This document shows, piece by piece, positions 10,986 through 23,365 of a DNA stretch of 64,000 bases (positions are counted from its first letter, which is position 1; each line of letters starts with the position of its first letter). The position numbers and the translations under genes were made by a program. Under the pieces are notes generated by a model. The model worked only from the letters and a program-made list of their open reading frames with translations, searched no databases and was not told the origin of the DNA. The DNA comes from Reticulitermes speratus (taxonomy: Eukaryota; Arthropoda; Insecta; Blattodea; Rhinotermitidae): the NCBI GenBank assembly GCA_021186555.1, contig JAJKFL010000003.1:40072408-40136407 (forward strand), in the 5' to 3' direction.

Positions 10986-13286
10986 GTCATCGACGCTATA
11001 TAAGCTTGACCCTTGATAGCATAATTAACAGATTAAAACAGGCATTTTGGAAAATGCTACCGTTTTTTGTAAGCATCTCACTTGCGTTATTTTGGACACT
11101 GTCCGCCTGTGGGTTCTTTCATACGCTAAATTTTCGGAAGGTAGATCTATTTCTATCACTAGAAACAAAGGTTCCTATTAAGGTTTAACGCTTAGAAAGA
11201 GCTAGTTTTAATCATAATCTGTATTATATTAAAATCACAAGTTATCAGCGAAAGATAACGTAAAAACTAATAAGATTGTAAGGAATCACAAGAAACCTAG
11301 GCATATATCCCCTTGCAGCTAGAGTTAAAATCTGTCGGACACATTAGAAACACGTAAAAGTGAGTATATTGGGTTTTAGAAGTTCAAACAATGGAACTTC
11401 CAGACAGATATGGTGCGGGAGGAAGAGAGGAGTAGAAATTACACGAAACGACAATAAAACAGTGGGCCAATTTACACCACACTGCCTTGTAAACTTGTGA
11501 TATTCTCATTGATAAGCAAGATCCAAACGGAGGAAATTTCGTTTATCGGATGTGTCACACAAGCCACGTGGGCCGACTCCTTTGTGTTCTACATACATTA
11601 TTTGATTGAGTTTTCAAAACCAGAGCTTTTGCGCAACTTTTACCGTAACCTTCATTATACACATGTTGCGCTGGTTTTGGTTTTTTTTTATAAACCCAAG
11701 TTTTAGATTATTTCTTTTTCCCCTCAGACACAACCTGTCTCACCAAGGTAGCTCCTTCCACCCACGCTGTGGGCATAATGCCTTGTGTTCTGACGATCCT
11801 TGTCAAGTCTAGTATTAAAAAGTGAACTATTGACATTGTGTTTAGTTTTAAATATCGTCCTAATGTTATATCTATTCCAGTCCGATCTATTCCATACCCA
11901 AGTATTTGATCGAAATACTCTGCTCTTATACATGTAATTCGGGACTGAGCTCTGTGGCTTTTTCCCATTCATTTCAACTTCCAGGACCGACCTATAATAA
12001 CAAGACTTGTAAGTGCCGTGACGCAAAGCTATTAACAATCACAGTTACTGTAAAAACAGACATTTAACGGCGAGTAAATATGGATGTATTACAAATAGAA
12101 TCAATGACTGAAGTGTAACTTCGAATATCGCATCCCAGTCAAGACGCTCGGCAGGTTCCTGCCATTACACCTCTATAACGAACCACGAGGAACACACGTG
12201 TGCTGAGAGAAAGTGTTTTGTTGCTTAGAATGTGTGGAACTCAAGTTGAACTATCATCAGTTGTTCATGCTCCTGTCAGCTGTTTGACGCTTGGAAGTAT
12301 CAGTGTCAGAAAGATAAGAAGCGCTTATCGTATATTTCAAGGAGCTTCTCATCTCGCAGTGTTTATTAAACCTGACCTTGTCATGTTATTGGCCGGAGAA
12401 GTCTTATAAGAAGCTCAGACCCAAGCTTACGTACAAGTCTTATTGTCTGCATTTAGTATCGCTCCTGCATCACTTCTGACATGTCTGTTTTACGATTTTA
12501 CAACTGTTTATCAAGAGTATGTGTTACTGATTGTCATTGAAACTATTATTATGGTTAACAATTTTGAAGGACCTGTAAGGCAACGTTTGTGACGTGTTTC
12601 AATATGAACTTTCTAATCTGGTGTGTAGTAGGAGGAACATAAGGGATCGAGCCTGGCGCCACTCCAGACCGATAACAGAGAATCAAAACAATATTCTGAC
12701 ACACTTTTCGAGATTAATCAGTTGAAATTTAGCAAGTCTGTAGCAAATCTGAGCTATCTGTAATAGCAGGTTGTCCATGCTACCGGTGTGTAAGTATTAC
12801 TTTCAGTTAAATGTGACATCGTCTTAAAAATGAGAAACCAAAAATAACTAGGTTATTTATCATTTATGTGAATAAAATATATAGGCTATATCTTAACACA
12901 ATGCAATCACTGAAGTTTAAACTACATTACGTGCTACATGCTACAGACTTTCGGGATTCGGTGGGCTTTGCATTAAGGGAATGTATTTATGTAACGTCTG
13001 GTTTCCGGTCCCAAATTAAGCCAACCCTCATATTCCCACAGAGCGTCGCCATCATATTCTTACTCGGGAGACATCCGGCTTAAAACGTTTTTTGAGTAAT
13101 CCATTATCCTGAAGTTTTAGATACCGTATTTTTACCCTTATTATGCCATTCCGTTTTCGATATTATGTAACCAATGCAGTTGATATAGTAGCATTAATAC
13201 GCCAGAAATAAGCATCTTACTTCAAGCTCCAACATATTCACAAAATAAAAACATAAGCGCCAGACAGATCCATATTTGAAGTTTTA
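10986..13286. other. No gene recognised
   Basis: AT-rich with several frames of 60-104 codons, none with a recognisable domain or exon-like borders. Confidence 0.5.
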
Positions 13287-13372
13287 GGTCTTCTGGGATG
13301 TGACGCTGTGCTATTGGGTGAATGATTCCAGAGATTTCGAAGGGAGGTTGTGCCTTCATCTTCAAGGATTTA
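13287..13372 (+). mobile_element. Foldback-family MITE, divergent fragment
   Basis: GTCTTCTGGGATGTGACGCT and further on TTCATCTTCAAGG resemble the left arm of the element at 5470. One arm only. Confidence 0.5.
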
Positions 13373-13660
13373 GCAGTTCACGTAGAATGTACGTTAGACT
13401 ATATGACATTTTAAAGAAAGAATAACACTGAAGAAATAATGTTTGCTTACGTCTTCAAAGAAAGGCTGGGAATGAGGAATAAAACTGCACCCAGAAACTG
13501 TACAATGATATTTTCCCAAAGTTACAACAGCCCTGGCTACCTTGCATGCTACCAAGTGTACGGAGCGAAGTAAAAAAGCAACGTTATTTCTGTGCACGCC
13601 ATGAAGGCATAGGAGGGAGTTGAGTTACAGCTCCATTTATTCGTAACATGTGGATTACAG

Positions 13661-13850
13661 GGAGGTGAGTGGTGAGCTTCACCCGCCGACCGCTTTATCA
13701 TCAGAGAAATATCCTCCAATACCCATTGTATGGGAGGCTGGGTGGGCTTCAGACCCGGTCTGGACAATTTGAAGACGAGAAAATTTTCGTGGGCCTGCCA
13801 GGAAACGAATACCACTTCCGCGGTTATATAGCCCATAACCTCGTTACTGT
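13661..13850 (-). mobile_element. tRNA-derived SINE, family B, decayed
   Basis: The plus strand carries ACCCATTGTATGGGAGGCTG and GGTGGGCTTCAGACCCGGTC, complement of the family B body; the head is badly diverged. Confidence 0.7.
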
Positions 13851-14132
13851 ACTGATCGAGTAAGTTTCAGTATATCTCTGCGTGTTGTATATACGATCCG
13901 CTGTATAAATCAGGAAACACAGAAGTAGGAAAAGTAATGTGAACGAATCATTTGACGTCCTGTATGGATAGAGTGCTCTTCATTAGAGACGGCACTTCAT
14001 CGGGATTTATTGATTCATTTCGGTGGTTCCACACGCAGCATTGCGGCTGGTCCATATGCTGCAGGCTACCAAGTCAGGACAGGGATCTGGTGGGTTTACG
14101 ACTGCGAAGAAAACGGACGGAAATTGTAACCC

Positions 14133-14158
14133 TCACACACACACACACACATACACAC
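14133..14158. repeat. CA microsatellite
   Basis: A run of CA units followed by an AT/GT-rich alternating tract to about 14196. Confidence 0.9.
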
Positions 14159-14639
14159 GCGTGCGTGATATGTACGTATTATATGTGTATATATATATAA
14201 ATCAATATAATGTTTCCTTTCGGCTTATTATTCAAATAATCACAAATCAATGGACTCTGCTATTCTGACATGAAATTCAGTCTGTCAGTATAGCAACAGC
14301 ACGCCTGTTAGGGATAGTGTAGGCGGCTTCGTGTTTTTTTGTTTGCCGAACTGCTGGTTATGCCAGTAGGTATGAGGAATGTCCTCAAACCAGCAATTCC
14401 GGCTCAGGTTTTCTTGATTTTTCTCTGTCTTAAAACAAATGCTGATATGGTTCCAGTTTTCCAAGTTGCTATTTTATGCTTCTCATGCAGCCCTTGCAAT
14501 TTGCCCTCGTCGAATTTAAAACCTTGCAAATAATTCTTCCACATTGTACATTTCATCATCAATCAGTATATCAACATTTGGGGCTCTTGTCTCAAACCAC
14601 TAGTCTTATAATTCTAGAATCTTCGGTTTCGTAGTATTG

Positions 14640-14680
14640 TTACCAGAAGGACAAGGGGGCGAAGCCTCGTAACATTCCAA
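14640..14680 (+). repeat. Short dispersed repeat, second copy
   Basis: TTACCAGAAGGACAAGGGGG then CGAAGCCTCGTAACATTCCA, matching 8033-8074 with few differences. Confidence 0.6.
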
Positions 14681-14936
14681 CAAAGCTATACTCCTTCTCT
14701 CGCCTTCCTTCCCCCAGCCCACAAATAAACCACTGTCTCTTCCATTATTTTATTTTCACCTCTTTTCACTATTCTTTTCTCTCTGTCCCTCTGTCTCCGC
14801 AGTAGAAGAATTAAATTTTTATACAGTACGGCATACTAGATGTGCGCGTGGCATTGTTACAACATAAAGTACTGCAGGGACGTTTTACACTATCATATGT
14901 TTTATTGCTTGTTTCATGTCTGTCCAGGCGTTGGAG

Positions 14937-15075
14937 ATGGTGCGATTCCTCCGTTGGGCTGGGAGTTACGGGCCCAGAATAGGAAAGTCGATGGCCGTCG
15001 ATTGCATTGTGCAATGCGACAGGAGGCTGTCGGTTACAGGCACATCATCCTATTACAGCACGAGGCTTGTGACAG
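14937..15075 (+). CDS. AMT: AMT coding exon 1 (mitochondrial presequence)
   Basis: It encodes 46 residues starting MVRFLRWAGSYGPR, Arg-rich and amphipathic in look. The donor is CAG/GTAATA and the exon ends in phase 1, which matches exon 2 (G+AT gives Asp). The ATG at 14937 has G at -3 and +4. A further in-frame ATG lies at 14916, but a pyrimidine-rich tract ending in CAG at 14927 could be a splice acceptor placing 14916 in an intron, with an upstream 5' UTR exon. There is no conserved motif here, so support is phase, composition and position only. Confidence 0.65.
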
Positions 15076-16845
15076 GTAATAGCAAGTATATGGGTTTCTG
15101 GTTTTTGGAGGGTCAACTAATCAGATATATTCTATGGATCTACTGCGTAACCTTAGGCGCAAAGACATTTACGTCTGCATAAATAATTGTCAGTAATTAT
15201 TATTAGTTATGTTCATACTCTTGGGGTGGATGACAACATTTCCCCGTACTGCTGTTGAAGTTACATTTGAACGTGACCGCAGCCTCGTCGTACTGTAGCT
15301 TTAGTATTGTCAGCGAAAATATTTATCTTTCAATCTTTTGACAAACCAAGCTAACCGTGAGATAAGCCGTTACGTCATGGGTAATCCGTGCTGGACGTTG
15401 CGACACAGCGTGGAGGCCTCATCTTCAAGGGTCGAAATGTTCATGAAGGCGTTTTGACTGTTGAGGATGAGACCACTACTTTTTCCCAAAACATCGAGCA
15501 GCATTAATCCAGAACTGAGACCTCAACTGCACCCCTACGAAAGCCTAAAGACTCGTATAAACTAAACATTTTAAAGGCTCAGAGAACTTAATTTTAAGTA
15601 CTCCAAAGGCATGAAATAAAAGTGTTGCTTGTGCTGAAAAAGTATGCGACAAGTGTTATACAGTAAAATAGGCAAATATTTTGTAACAATATGGACTGAT
15701 TCAGGGTAAGTTTCAAGGCAAGCCGACACACCTTTCGGTTCCTTATCAACAGAAGTTTAGTATCATTACTATGCTAATTATGTTTATGACTTCTGTTTTA
15801 GATTTCCGAAAGTTCAGCACCTACAGAACGTTGTCAGTGGAGCGTGGTTTGGGGAGCCATGCCCTGCCTAATAAGAAGCAACCAAATCCAGTCACTGGGT
15901 ATGACGCCCGGTCGACTAGACCTTACAGTGCAGGAACTGTTGAACATCGGAAGACAAAACTCTACGATTTTCATGTTCAGTTGAAAGGGAAGATGGTTCC
16001 ATTCGGAGGTTACTTGCTGCCGGTAATAAGAATCTTTATTTTGCACTGGGAACTCTCTGTTTTTAAACAAGCATTCTGTAAAATGTTTACTTTTACGAGC
16101 TGAAGTTCCATTTCGGAAGTAGAGTAAAATTTGAATCCATATTTCCTGTGCAAGGACTGTGATAAATTTTCAAGGAGAATGTTTACGTCTAGCACCGGTT
16201 TCATTCAATTTCCCTTCGACGAGCACTCAGCCTTTCGATTAAGTTTTTTTTTTTTTTGCTCTTTTAAGAATGAAGTCAGTTATATGACTCAGAATTCGCG
16301 TGACAACAGAGAGTATTTCTAGAGTTGCTTGAATCTGAACAATTTTGCGAATTTTGAGTTTTTCACGGTGACGTGAATAAGGGTTTCATTCTTTTGCGAT
16401 ACGACGCAGCGGCATTGGTTAATCGGATCCCGACGTTTCGAGGCAACGTATTGTCCTCTTCTCCAAGGGTGGAAATGTCCTAGAAGAATCTTCTTCTGGG
16501 ACATTTCAACCCTTAAAAGTAATTTGGAGTTTTGAGACAAGATGATAAAATTTCATTCCACTTTGTTTTATCAAAACAGTTTCCTTTGTTCCAGTTGGCA
16601 TTATTAGGAATTGTCTCAGGCTATGCCTGGTGTTGTTGAACACACACACTACTGGCTTTCAACCAAGTATCTGCTGGGGGATTGCATCAGGGAATATTGA
16701 AATGAGTGTATAAAGCCGGGAACATGGTAAAGTGACAGGATTAGGGGTTATTAGCCTCTTCGTCAGGTAATTGGTCTTCATCATTGAGGAATTTTGTCGC
16801 GATGGAACAGGTGTTTGGTACGACCATTTTCTGGACCTGGGACAG

Positions 16846-16888
<43 letters not shown>

Positions 16889-19800
16889 TGAAGTAAGTGA
16901 ACAATAAAGGGAAGTTTCTCTCTCTCATGTTAAATGTAACTGAACGTGAAACACAACTGATAAAAACAGTAAGATTTGATGAAGCAAAACACCGTTGCAT
17001 TTAGAAGTATTAAAGACACAGAAAAAGAACTGCTGAAAGACCATTGGCAAAGTAGATCTTAAGTCAAGTCAGATCACACCTGGAGGGTTAAATGGTGTGT
17101 TGTAGTGCACATACGTCCTAAATATCACTCCTGTTAACTTCAGTTATGTATGTGTAGGCTGGAATGATAACCCGAGAAAATCAAACCTCATGAAGAAGAC
17201 TCGGAGTTTACCTGTGACAGTGTTCATATTCAGCTGCTAAGGAGGAATGGATACTCATGTAGTTAAGATTTTGACGGTTCAAGAGATATGACTCATATGT
17301 TAATTGAAAAATGTGTTAATAGCGTGTGGCTTGACTATAGCGAGTGCCGTCTTCCTCTTTAGCCTGTAGTAATTCCCGAAAGTGTGAATATTTTAAACAT
17401 TTTATGTTTTTTTTTGGAGAATGGATATAAAGCCGTCTACCCAAAGTATTAATCAAAAGACAACATAGGGAAACGCAGAGAAGGGGACGTTAAACTGACC
17501 GCGGGACGCAAATAATACACTGACCCTCAGCAGCCCGGGAAGCTACTGATACACAGTCCTTATCTGAAATGTGACCGCGGGACGTAACTAGTAAACCCCG
17601 GCAGAGAAACTGTCTATCCTGATGGAAATTCTAACACGCGATTTCGAGTGATTATTGCAGTCGTCATGATTAAGTTATTAATTACGATAATCCATTGCTT
17701 TTAAGGACCTGGGCCCTGAAATGTAGGTATGTCAATAAAGTTGAACTCTAAAAAAAGTAATGTAAATTGTTATTTTGTACTTAAAGAATAACTGAAGGTC
17801 TAATCCTTGACTGCTTATGGGTGGGTATCAGGTGAGTTATGGTGCCGAGGGCATCGCAGCTTCACATCTGCACACCCGGCAGCACTGCTCGGTCTTCGAT
17901 GTGTCACACATGATGCAGACAGAAGTGCGGGGCCGCGACAGGCTGCCGTTCCTGGAGAGCGTAACAACTGTCGACTTGATCAACATGCGCGACAACACGG
18001 CTACACTCACCGTCTACACGGACCCTATCACAGGCGGCATCCTGGATGACCTCATTATTACAAAGACACCGCTGGGGTATTACCATTTAGTGTCTAATGC
18101 TGCCAGAAGATCCCAAGACCAGAAACTTTTACAGGAAGCTCAGGTGAAAATTACAGTGTATCATAGAGTAAGAGGTTTTTGCCAGCGCGCATTCGGGCTG
18201 AAGAGTCGGATTCTGTTTCCGCCACGTCGGGCCGGCCCGTAAAGCATAATCTTGTTACGTGGATGCCGATGTAGACACGTCGTTGTACGGCCATCGTTTC
18301 TGTCCACTATGAACCTAGATACCTCAGTCAGCAAACAAACTGGGTTGAATTCATAGTATTGTCAAAGACCTTTATCGTTACTGTCATGTCCATACTGAAT
18401 ATGGGGCTCACACATTCTCAGATTAAGTAGATACCGTGAGCTAATTCTTTGGAGTTTAAAGGACCGGATCGTAAACATGATGATTTAGTTTCGTCTGGTT
18501 CATGAGTTAAGAATGCTTGAAGCATTACTTGCACTAACTTCCTACGCGTTCGTAATGTGGTGCTTAGGCAGAAGGAAAAATTTGCCTTTACATTTAACAT
18601 AAAATCAGTATGAATAAATGTAAAAGTTTGGAGGTAAATACCATATTCTTTACCGTTATAACAGACCGTGAGATTTCAAAGGAGAAAATTATAAGGGGAA
18701 ATCAGGATTCATAAATCGTAACATTATCAAGTATTATTTCGTGACAATGTATAGATGAAATACAGTCGAATGACAAATGACTGTAAATGGTGAATAGAAT
18801 GGATGTGAAACGATGTTGTCCTGGCCTATTTCAGCCCTGTAAATGTTGTATATTTTCATATACCACACCATAGCAGATGACGTTTCATATCTAACTTAGG
18901 AGTTCCAATCTGATATTGATCTGGGATGCGGTTTTATAAGTGCTAGACAGAACTGTACACATTAAAGTTTTCATGTCGAGGTGGATGACAGTGTCATTAA
19001 CTAAACCATTTACCTGTCTTCCCGCTTTACACAAGAAACGCTTAACCCCTAAGGTCAACAAATCGAAACACAGATTAACCAGAGAAATACATTTCAGTGT
19101 CCGTGAATGTTCTCTGCCCCGAAATAAGTAGGTTATCACATATACCTCGCTGCACAAAAAAATATTTGTCCCATAAGGTGTATTCCTTTTTAATACTTGT
19201 GAATTATCTGAAGTGTTCATATTTGGCAAGGCAAATGAGTAAATTATCTTGTTTTGAAAACAAGTACTGCTCTTACTTTGTCATCATATTTCAAACTGTT
19301 CTGTACATTCATTCCTGTTAGTCATTCATATCAAATTCAAATCTGTCAACAGAGAATTTAGGATTCGAATAAGACGCGAGTAATTCTAGAACGTCTGCAA
19401 GGGCCTTCAGACCAATTCTGCTCAATGTTTGGTACGTTTCAGGCTGCAATGAAAGCTAAAGGTAAAGACGTGGAACTTCGTTTCTTGGATCCAGACGAAC
19501 AGGCCCTGCTGGCAGTACAAGGTCCTGACACTGCCAAGATCCTGCAGCCACTGGTCGACGTGGATCTCAGTCACCTCTACTTCATGGAAAGCACTCTGGC
19601 AACGGTCGCAGGGGTGTCAGGTTGTCGTATCACGCGTTGTGGTTACACGGGAGAGGATGGTGTTGAAATCTCACTACCTGCTGACCAGGCCATCAAGGTA
19701 GCAGAAATGCTACTATCCTCCGAGGTGGCTCCAGTCAAACCAGCTGGACTGGGTGCAAGAGATTCCCTCAGGTAATTTGCATATATATATGTATATATAT

Positions 19801-21200
19801 ATATAGTGATTATTTGCTTTATCAGCCCTATGGTACTATGATTTCTTGTCACGTTGGATTTGAATGTCATGTTTAGAGACTTTGACATATGCAAGTTGGC
19901 AAGTAGATGAAGACAGAAATGTTTGAAGTTTCAGTTTATTCATGCTGATGCGTGAATTAAATGGAATCAGGAAGAGGAAGGGTAGTTATTTCCTTACCGT
20001 CACGACATTTCTGTCTCTCGATATCAATTAATAAATTTAGACACTTGATTGTTTTTCTCTATAAAAAGTTCACTTTATGCTTCAAAAGCGAAACTTCAGT
20101 CACCAAGGCAAGGTTCAGAGGGGTTTCAGAGGACAATATGCAAGCCTAACACAGATTTTATCCACGTTTTCTTCAATGAGCCTTTGGAGTAAGGTTCACT
20201 TTTCGCCCACTAATTATTAAATGAGTTAAGGACCTGCTAACAACAACAACAACAGCAACAAAACAACGACAACAACGAATATTTCCAGCACCTGCTGTAA
20301 CATGGGTAAGTTCTGTTGGTAAAGCGTTAGGCTGTAGGTACATGTAGGTCGATTTCGCTACAGTTTCGTATCCCTACCGCCCAACTGTAACAGGAGGAGT
20401 CTCCGACGTTGTTACTTGAGCGGCTTAATGCTTTGCGGTAGCCCAAAAATGATCGATTTGTAGTTTTCTACATATTCTAGCCTTAAATTAAAGGGCTGTT
20501 TTAGGATAAACGAGCACTCACGACTTTGCATTTACCGTGAAAATTACTTACCACCATCTAACGTATTTTTTCCTATTACAGCGAAATCTTCATAAATTAA
20601 AAAGCATGCAATGAAAATTGAAAATAATTATAGAGCTTGAAAATACATCGTTTACGTACCCATTTGCTATACCTATGTTCATAAATTTAAATTTACATTT
20701 AAATGTCCAGCACAATATGTATTGATCTATGGACCAGAGGAAATCACATTGGTGTGATCCGCAGGTTAGAGGCCGGCATGTGTCTTTATGGGAACGACAT
20801 TGATCACACGACAACGCCTGTGGAGGCAGGGCTTTCCTGGTTAGTTGCTAAGCGACGCAGAACAACAGCTGACTTCCCAGGAGCTACTGTGATCATAGAT
20901 CAACTTCGGAATGGACCCAGGCGTAAAAGAGTTGGACTGAAGTCGAGAGGACCCTCAGCGCGGTCCGGAGCCACCGTGTATGCCATGACGGAAGCATCGG
21001 ACGAGGATATCGTCGGCTACGTCACTAGCGGCTGTCCGTCACCTTCACTGGGGTGTAATATAGCAATGGGTTATGTTAGGAGTGAGTTGGCAAAATCAGG
21101 CACAAAAGTACTGCTCGCAGTTCGTGACAAACGTGTCGAGGCTACAGTATGTACACTGCCCTTTGTGCCTTCAAAGTATTACGTGAGAAGAGCCACATAG
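14937..21200 (+). CDS. AMT: Aminomethyltransferase, mitochondrial (glycine cleavage T-protein), five exons
   Basis: The T-protein takes the aminomethyl group from lipoylated H-protein, releases ammonia and passes the one-carbon unit to tetrahydrofolate in the mitochondrial matrix. Coding exons are 14937-15075, 15802-16022, 17832-18143, 19443-19771 and 20765-21200; all introns are GT-AG and all phases fit (1,0,0,2), giving 478 residues. Seen in order: TKLYDFHV near residue 98, HLHTRQ and FDVSHM (about 142-147), GGILDDLI (about 188-195, containing the conserved catalytic Asp of the family), ITRCGYTGEDGVEI (about 287-300), GLGARDSLRLEAG spanning the exon 4/5 junction, TTPVEAGLSW, VTSGCPSPS and a C-terminal PFVPSKYY. 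These are family signatures of animal AMT. The N-terminus is Arg/Ser/Tyr-rich with no acidic cluster, as expected of a presequence, and RPYS near residue 86 resembles a processing site. The leader is about 60 residues longer than in human or fly AMT, so the start is the least certain part. No disabling change is seen. Confidence 0.95.
15802..16022 (+). CDS. AMT: AMT coding exon 2
   Basis: It begins after a TTCTGTTTTAG acceptor and ends CTGCCG/GTAATA in phase 0. It encodes the rest of the leader (RKFSTYRTLS, then RPYSAGT, a plausible presequence cleavage area) and the first conserved block KTKLYDFHVQLKGKMVPFGG. Confidence 0.9.
16388..16518 (+). mobile_element. Foldback-family MITE inside AMT intron 2
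   Basis: CGACGTTTCGAGGCAACGTA followed by CTTCTCCAAGGGT resembles the inner arm of the 5470 element. A hairpin at 16465-16514 pairs AAGGGTGGAAATGTCC with GGACATTTCAACCCTT. Confidence 0.6.
16847..16888. repeat. ATT microsatellite in AMT intron 2
   Basis: About 14 uninterrupted ATT units. The rest of this 1.8-kb intron is unremarkable. Confidence 0.95.
17832..18143 (+). CDS. AMT: AMT coding exon 3
   Basis: It begins after GGGTATCAG and ends GCTCAG/GTGAAA, phase 0 on both sides, 104 codons. It encodes SHLHTRQHCSVFDVSHM and TGGILDDLIITKTPLGYYH, the folate-binding core segment with the conserved Asp. Confidence 0.96.
19443..19771 (+). CDS. AMT: AMT coding exon 4
   Basis: It begins after TACGTTTCAG in phase 0 and ends CTCAG/GTAATT in phase 2. 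It encodes LLAVQGPDTAKIL and the hallmark RITRCGYTGEDGVEISLP, ending GLGARDSL plus two bases of an Arg codon. Confidence 0.96.
20243..20278. repeat. CAA-rich simple repeat in AMT intron 4
   Basis: Imperfect CAA run (AACAACAACAACAGCAAC and similar). Confidence 0.85.
20765..21200 (+). CDS. AMT: AMT coding exon 5 and stop
   Basis: It begins after GATCCGCAG, completes the Arg codon and reads LEAGMCLYGNDIDHTTTPVE, then KRRRTTADFPGA, VTSGCPSPS, IAMGYV and PFVPSKYY, stopping at TAG 21198-21200. I see no canonical AATAAA in the first few hundred bases downstream. Confidence 0.96.
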
Positions 21201-22189
21201 CTTGTTAGAACTGTTATGAAATTTGACAGATATACAGGAAGTAATAGAAGCGAGATTTATAAGAACTTTAGGGGAAGTACAAGGATAGACCACCAATGAA
21301 GCTGCAGATATGAAAAAATGTTTCGAATTATAAACAATGAATCCGAAGACTGCTGAATTATTTTAATTGGCTGCAGGAATGTACGTGATGAAGATAAAGA
21401 AGATATGAAACAGGAACTGGATAGCAAACCACTGGAGCGATGAAATCTGTACTCTGAGAGGAAAGATGGAGGGACAAACTGCATTTAAAGGTTAAGTTAT
21501 AGACACTAATTGTAATCCTGAGTATCATGAGGCTAACGATGGCGATGAAAAATGGGTAGACTTGAAGGACGTTCCTTTCGAGTATCAGGAACTGATGTCG
21601 AAACAATAAGACTCTTTTGAAATACATATTCTTGGTCAGGTCACTGTGGAAATCTGTAACTTCCTTCCACCGAGCCTAACTTCAGCACTTTGAAAATTTA
21701 TCAGAGGCGTTCTGTAGAAAATCTAAAGCTTTATGCGAATTGGCTGTGTGGGATATCGATCGTAGAGATAAAGGATATTGGGCCTACTTGATGTAAAGGT
21801 CTAAATGTGTGTCTTTGTTTTGTTTAGTAAGAAAAATTTTCTCTCATAACAGCAAGTAGTTTAAATGGCTCAGGCTCCTTATTTGTATTAGGCAAATGCC
21901 CGTTTCAAGAGTCAATGGGTCATCGGCTATCCTGAATTAAGCATTTCGTTGCTTTCCTCAGTCCTTTTAGGAGAATGTTGGGGTAGCATCTCAATGAGGT
22001 CAGGACCGCTTCCATCCAAATCGTTTCAAATACTGCAATAATCCGACAATTTGTTACTCTACAATGTGGAAAGAAATTCCCGCACGAAGTCTCCATATTG
22101 TGAGTCATTGTTAAAAAGAAAGTCGAAAATGTTGTACGATATGTGTCCTGAGACGCCTAGTGGTGTAAAGTGTCAAATGATGAAAACAT
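21201..22189. other. AMT 3' flank, no further gene seen
   Basis: Presumed 3' UTR then intergenic DNA. Minus-strand frames at 21257-21627 have no recognisable domain. Confidence 0.45.
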
Positions 22190-22610
22190 GCGGGCCTCGT
22201 ACGTACACGTATAATAGATGTAGAACACGATCTTCTGGGAACAGATTTGCGTTCCGCGAGCGTGGTATGGCTTCATTTGATCGTCAGGAAGTACTTCGAG
22301 GACCCTCATTTGGGATAGTTCAAATTCTCGTGCGGTATCTCGTGAGCCTCTACATGGCTTTTGTTCCGCATCTGAAATTGTGACATCTTCATTGCCAAGT
22401 GTCGGTACAGTCAATGGATGACCTGCATTCATTAGTGACGTACGTGTTACACTTCCTGTCTCACGAAGAAGCTGCTGCAATCGTCGAAACATATTCGTGT
22501 CTGGATGGCGTCGATGAGGATAATGTAGTGCGAATTCCCGTGCTGGTTGCAGTGTTCGTCGTGTGTGGGTGTGTGTGTTCCATGATCATTCGATCACATA
22601 TGAGCGCTGC
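22190..22610 (-). mobile_element. Tc1/mariner-like transposase fragment, HTH region
   Basis: On the minus strand: PAREFALHYPHRRHPDTNMF, RRLQQLLRETGSVTRTSL, then RDTAREFELSQMRVLEVL and DDQMKPYH. This matches the N-terminal helix-turn-helix region (DUF4817 type) of transposase genes common in insect genomes: a paired-domain-like HTH followed by the SQxxVWxVLxxxxxxPYH stretch. The DDE domain is absent. Truncated, with small interruptions. Confidence 0.75.
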
Positions 22611-23072
22611 TGCAAATAAATAACAGTACTGAGAAGTGTGTCACCTCGTTTGACGGTGGTGTGTATCACCAAACTAAAAGTCTCAGGACGTATGTTGTGG
22701 AATGTTTCCGGCTTATTTTTAGAAAAGAATTTCACTCTGCAGAGTTTGTGTCTGAATTTTTTTTACTGTGCTTAATTTGAAACCTAACAGTTTCATAAAA
22801 ATGAAGTATAAATCAATAAGTGAACACACAACGAAAAATTGTTAAAGTGGCCACGTCATTTGACTGTGATAAATTTGGAAAGATTGTAGAATTTTAAGGA
22901 AAGGGGCGAGGAAAGCCACACAAAGAGTTACTGAAGAAAATCGGTTCCTGTCGTATAATCTAACATGGGATCTGTAGAATACAAAGCAGAAATGATAACC
23001 GTTTAAATGTGACTTTCGATGACAAGCTCCCTCCCACGAAGGAAGTAAAACGGACCACAGAAATCTAAGGGG

Positions 23073-23365
23073 CATAGTATAGTCGTTATAGCGACTCGGT
23101 ACATACTGGATGATTCGGTGTTTGAACTGCGGTGGGACCAAGAGATTTTCTGTTCTCTACTACCTTTAAGATTGGCCTTGGGGCCCACCCAGCCTCCTGT
23201 ATGGTGTGTACCGTGGCTTTTTCCGGGGGTAAAGCGGCCCAGGACTGATGTTGACCACTCACCCCCGTCTAGCACCGAGGTGAGAATGAGTGGAGCTATA
23301 CATTTGCTCCCCCTCTGTGCGTTTATGCAAGTTACCAGGGGACCTTTACCTTTAGAGAAACCTTC
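23073..23365 (+). mobile_element. tRNA-derived SINE, family B
   Basis: GTTATAGCGACTCGGTACAT and TGTTTGAACTGCGGTGGGAC form the head; GGGGCCCACCCAGCCTCCTG, GGGGGTAAAGCGGCCCAGGA and GAGTGGAGCTATAC form the body, ending ACCTTTACCTTTAG. Confidence 0.85.

Larger units (their letters stand above)
13863..14936. other. No gene recognised; CA repeat and promoter-side sequence of AMT
   Basis: Holds the CA run 14133-14158 and the short dispersed repeat at 14640. The stretch upstream of 14937 should include the AMT 5' UTR or promoter, but I see no clear TATA or initiator element. Confidence 0.4.

Noticed and set aside
18144-18242. Extension of the AMT exon 3 frame
   Set aside because: The family similarity ends exactly at the GTGAAA donor and resumes in exon 4.
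20290-20440. Possible SINE in AMT intron 4 (GTTGGTAAAGCGTTAGGCTG)
   Set aside because: Only an A-box-like piece is visible, without a clear B box or a second copy.
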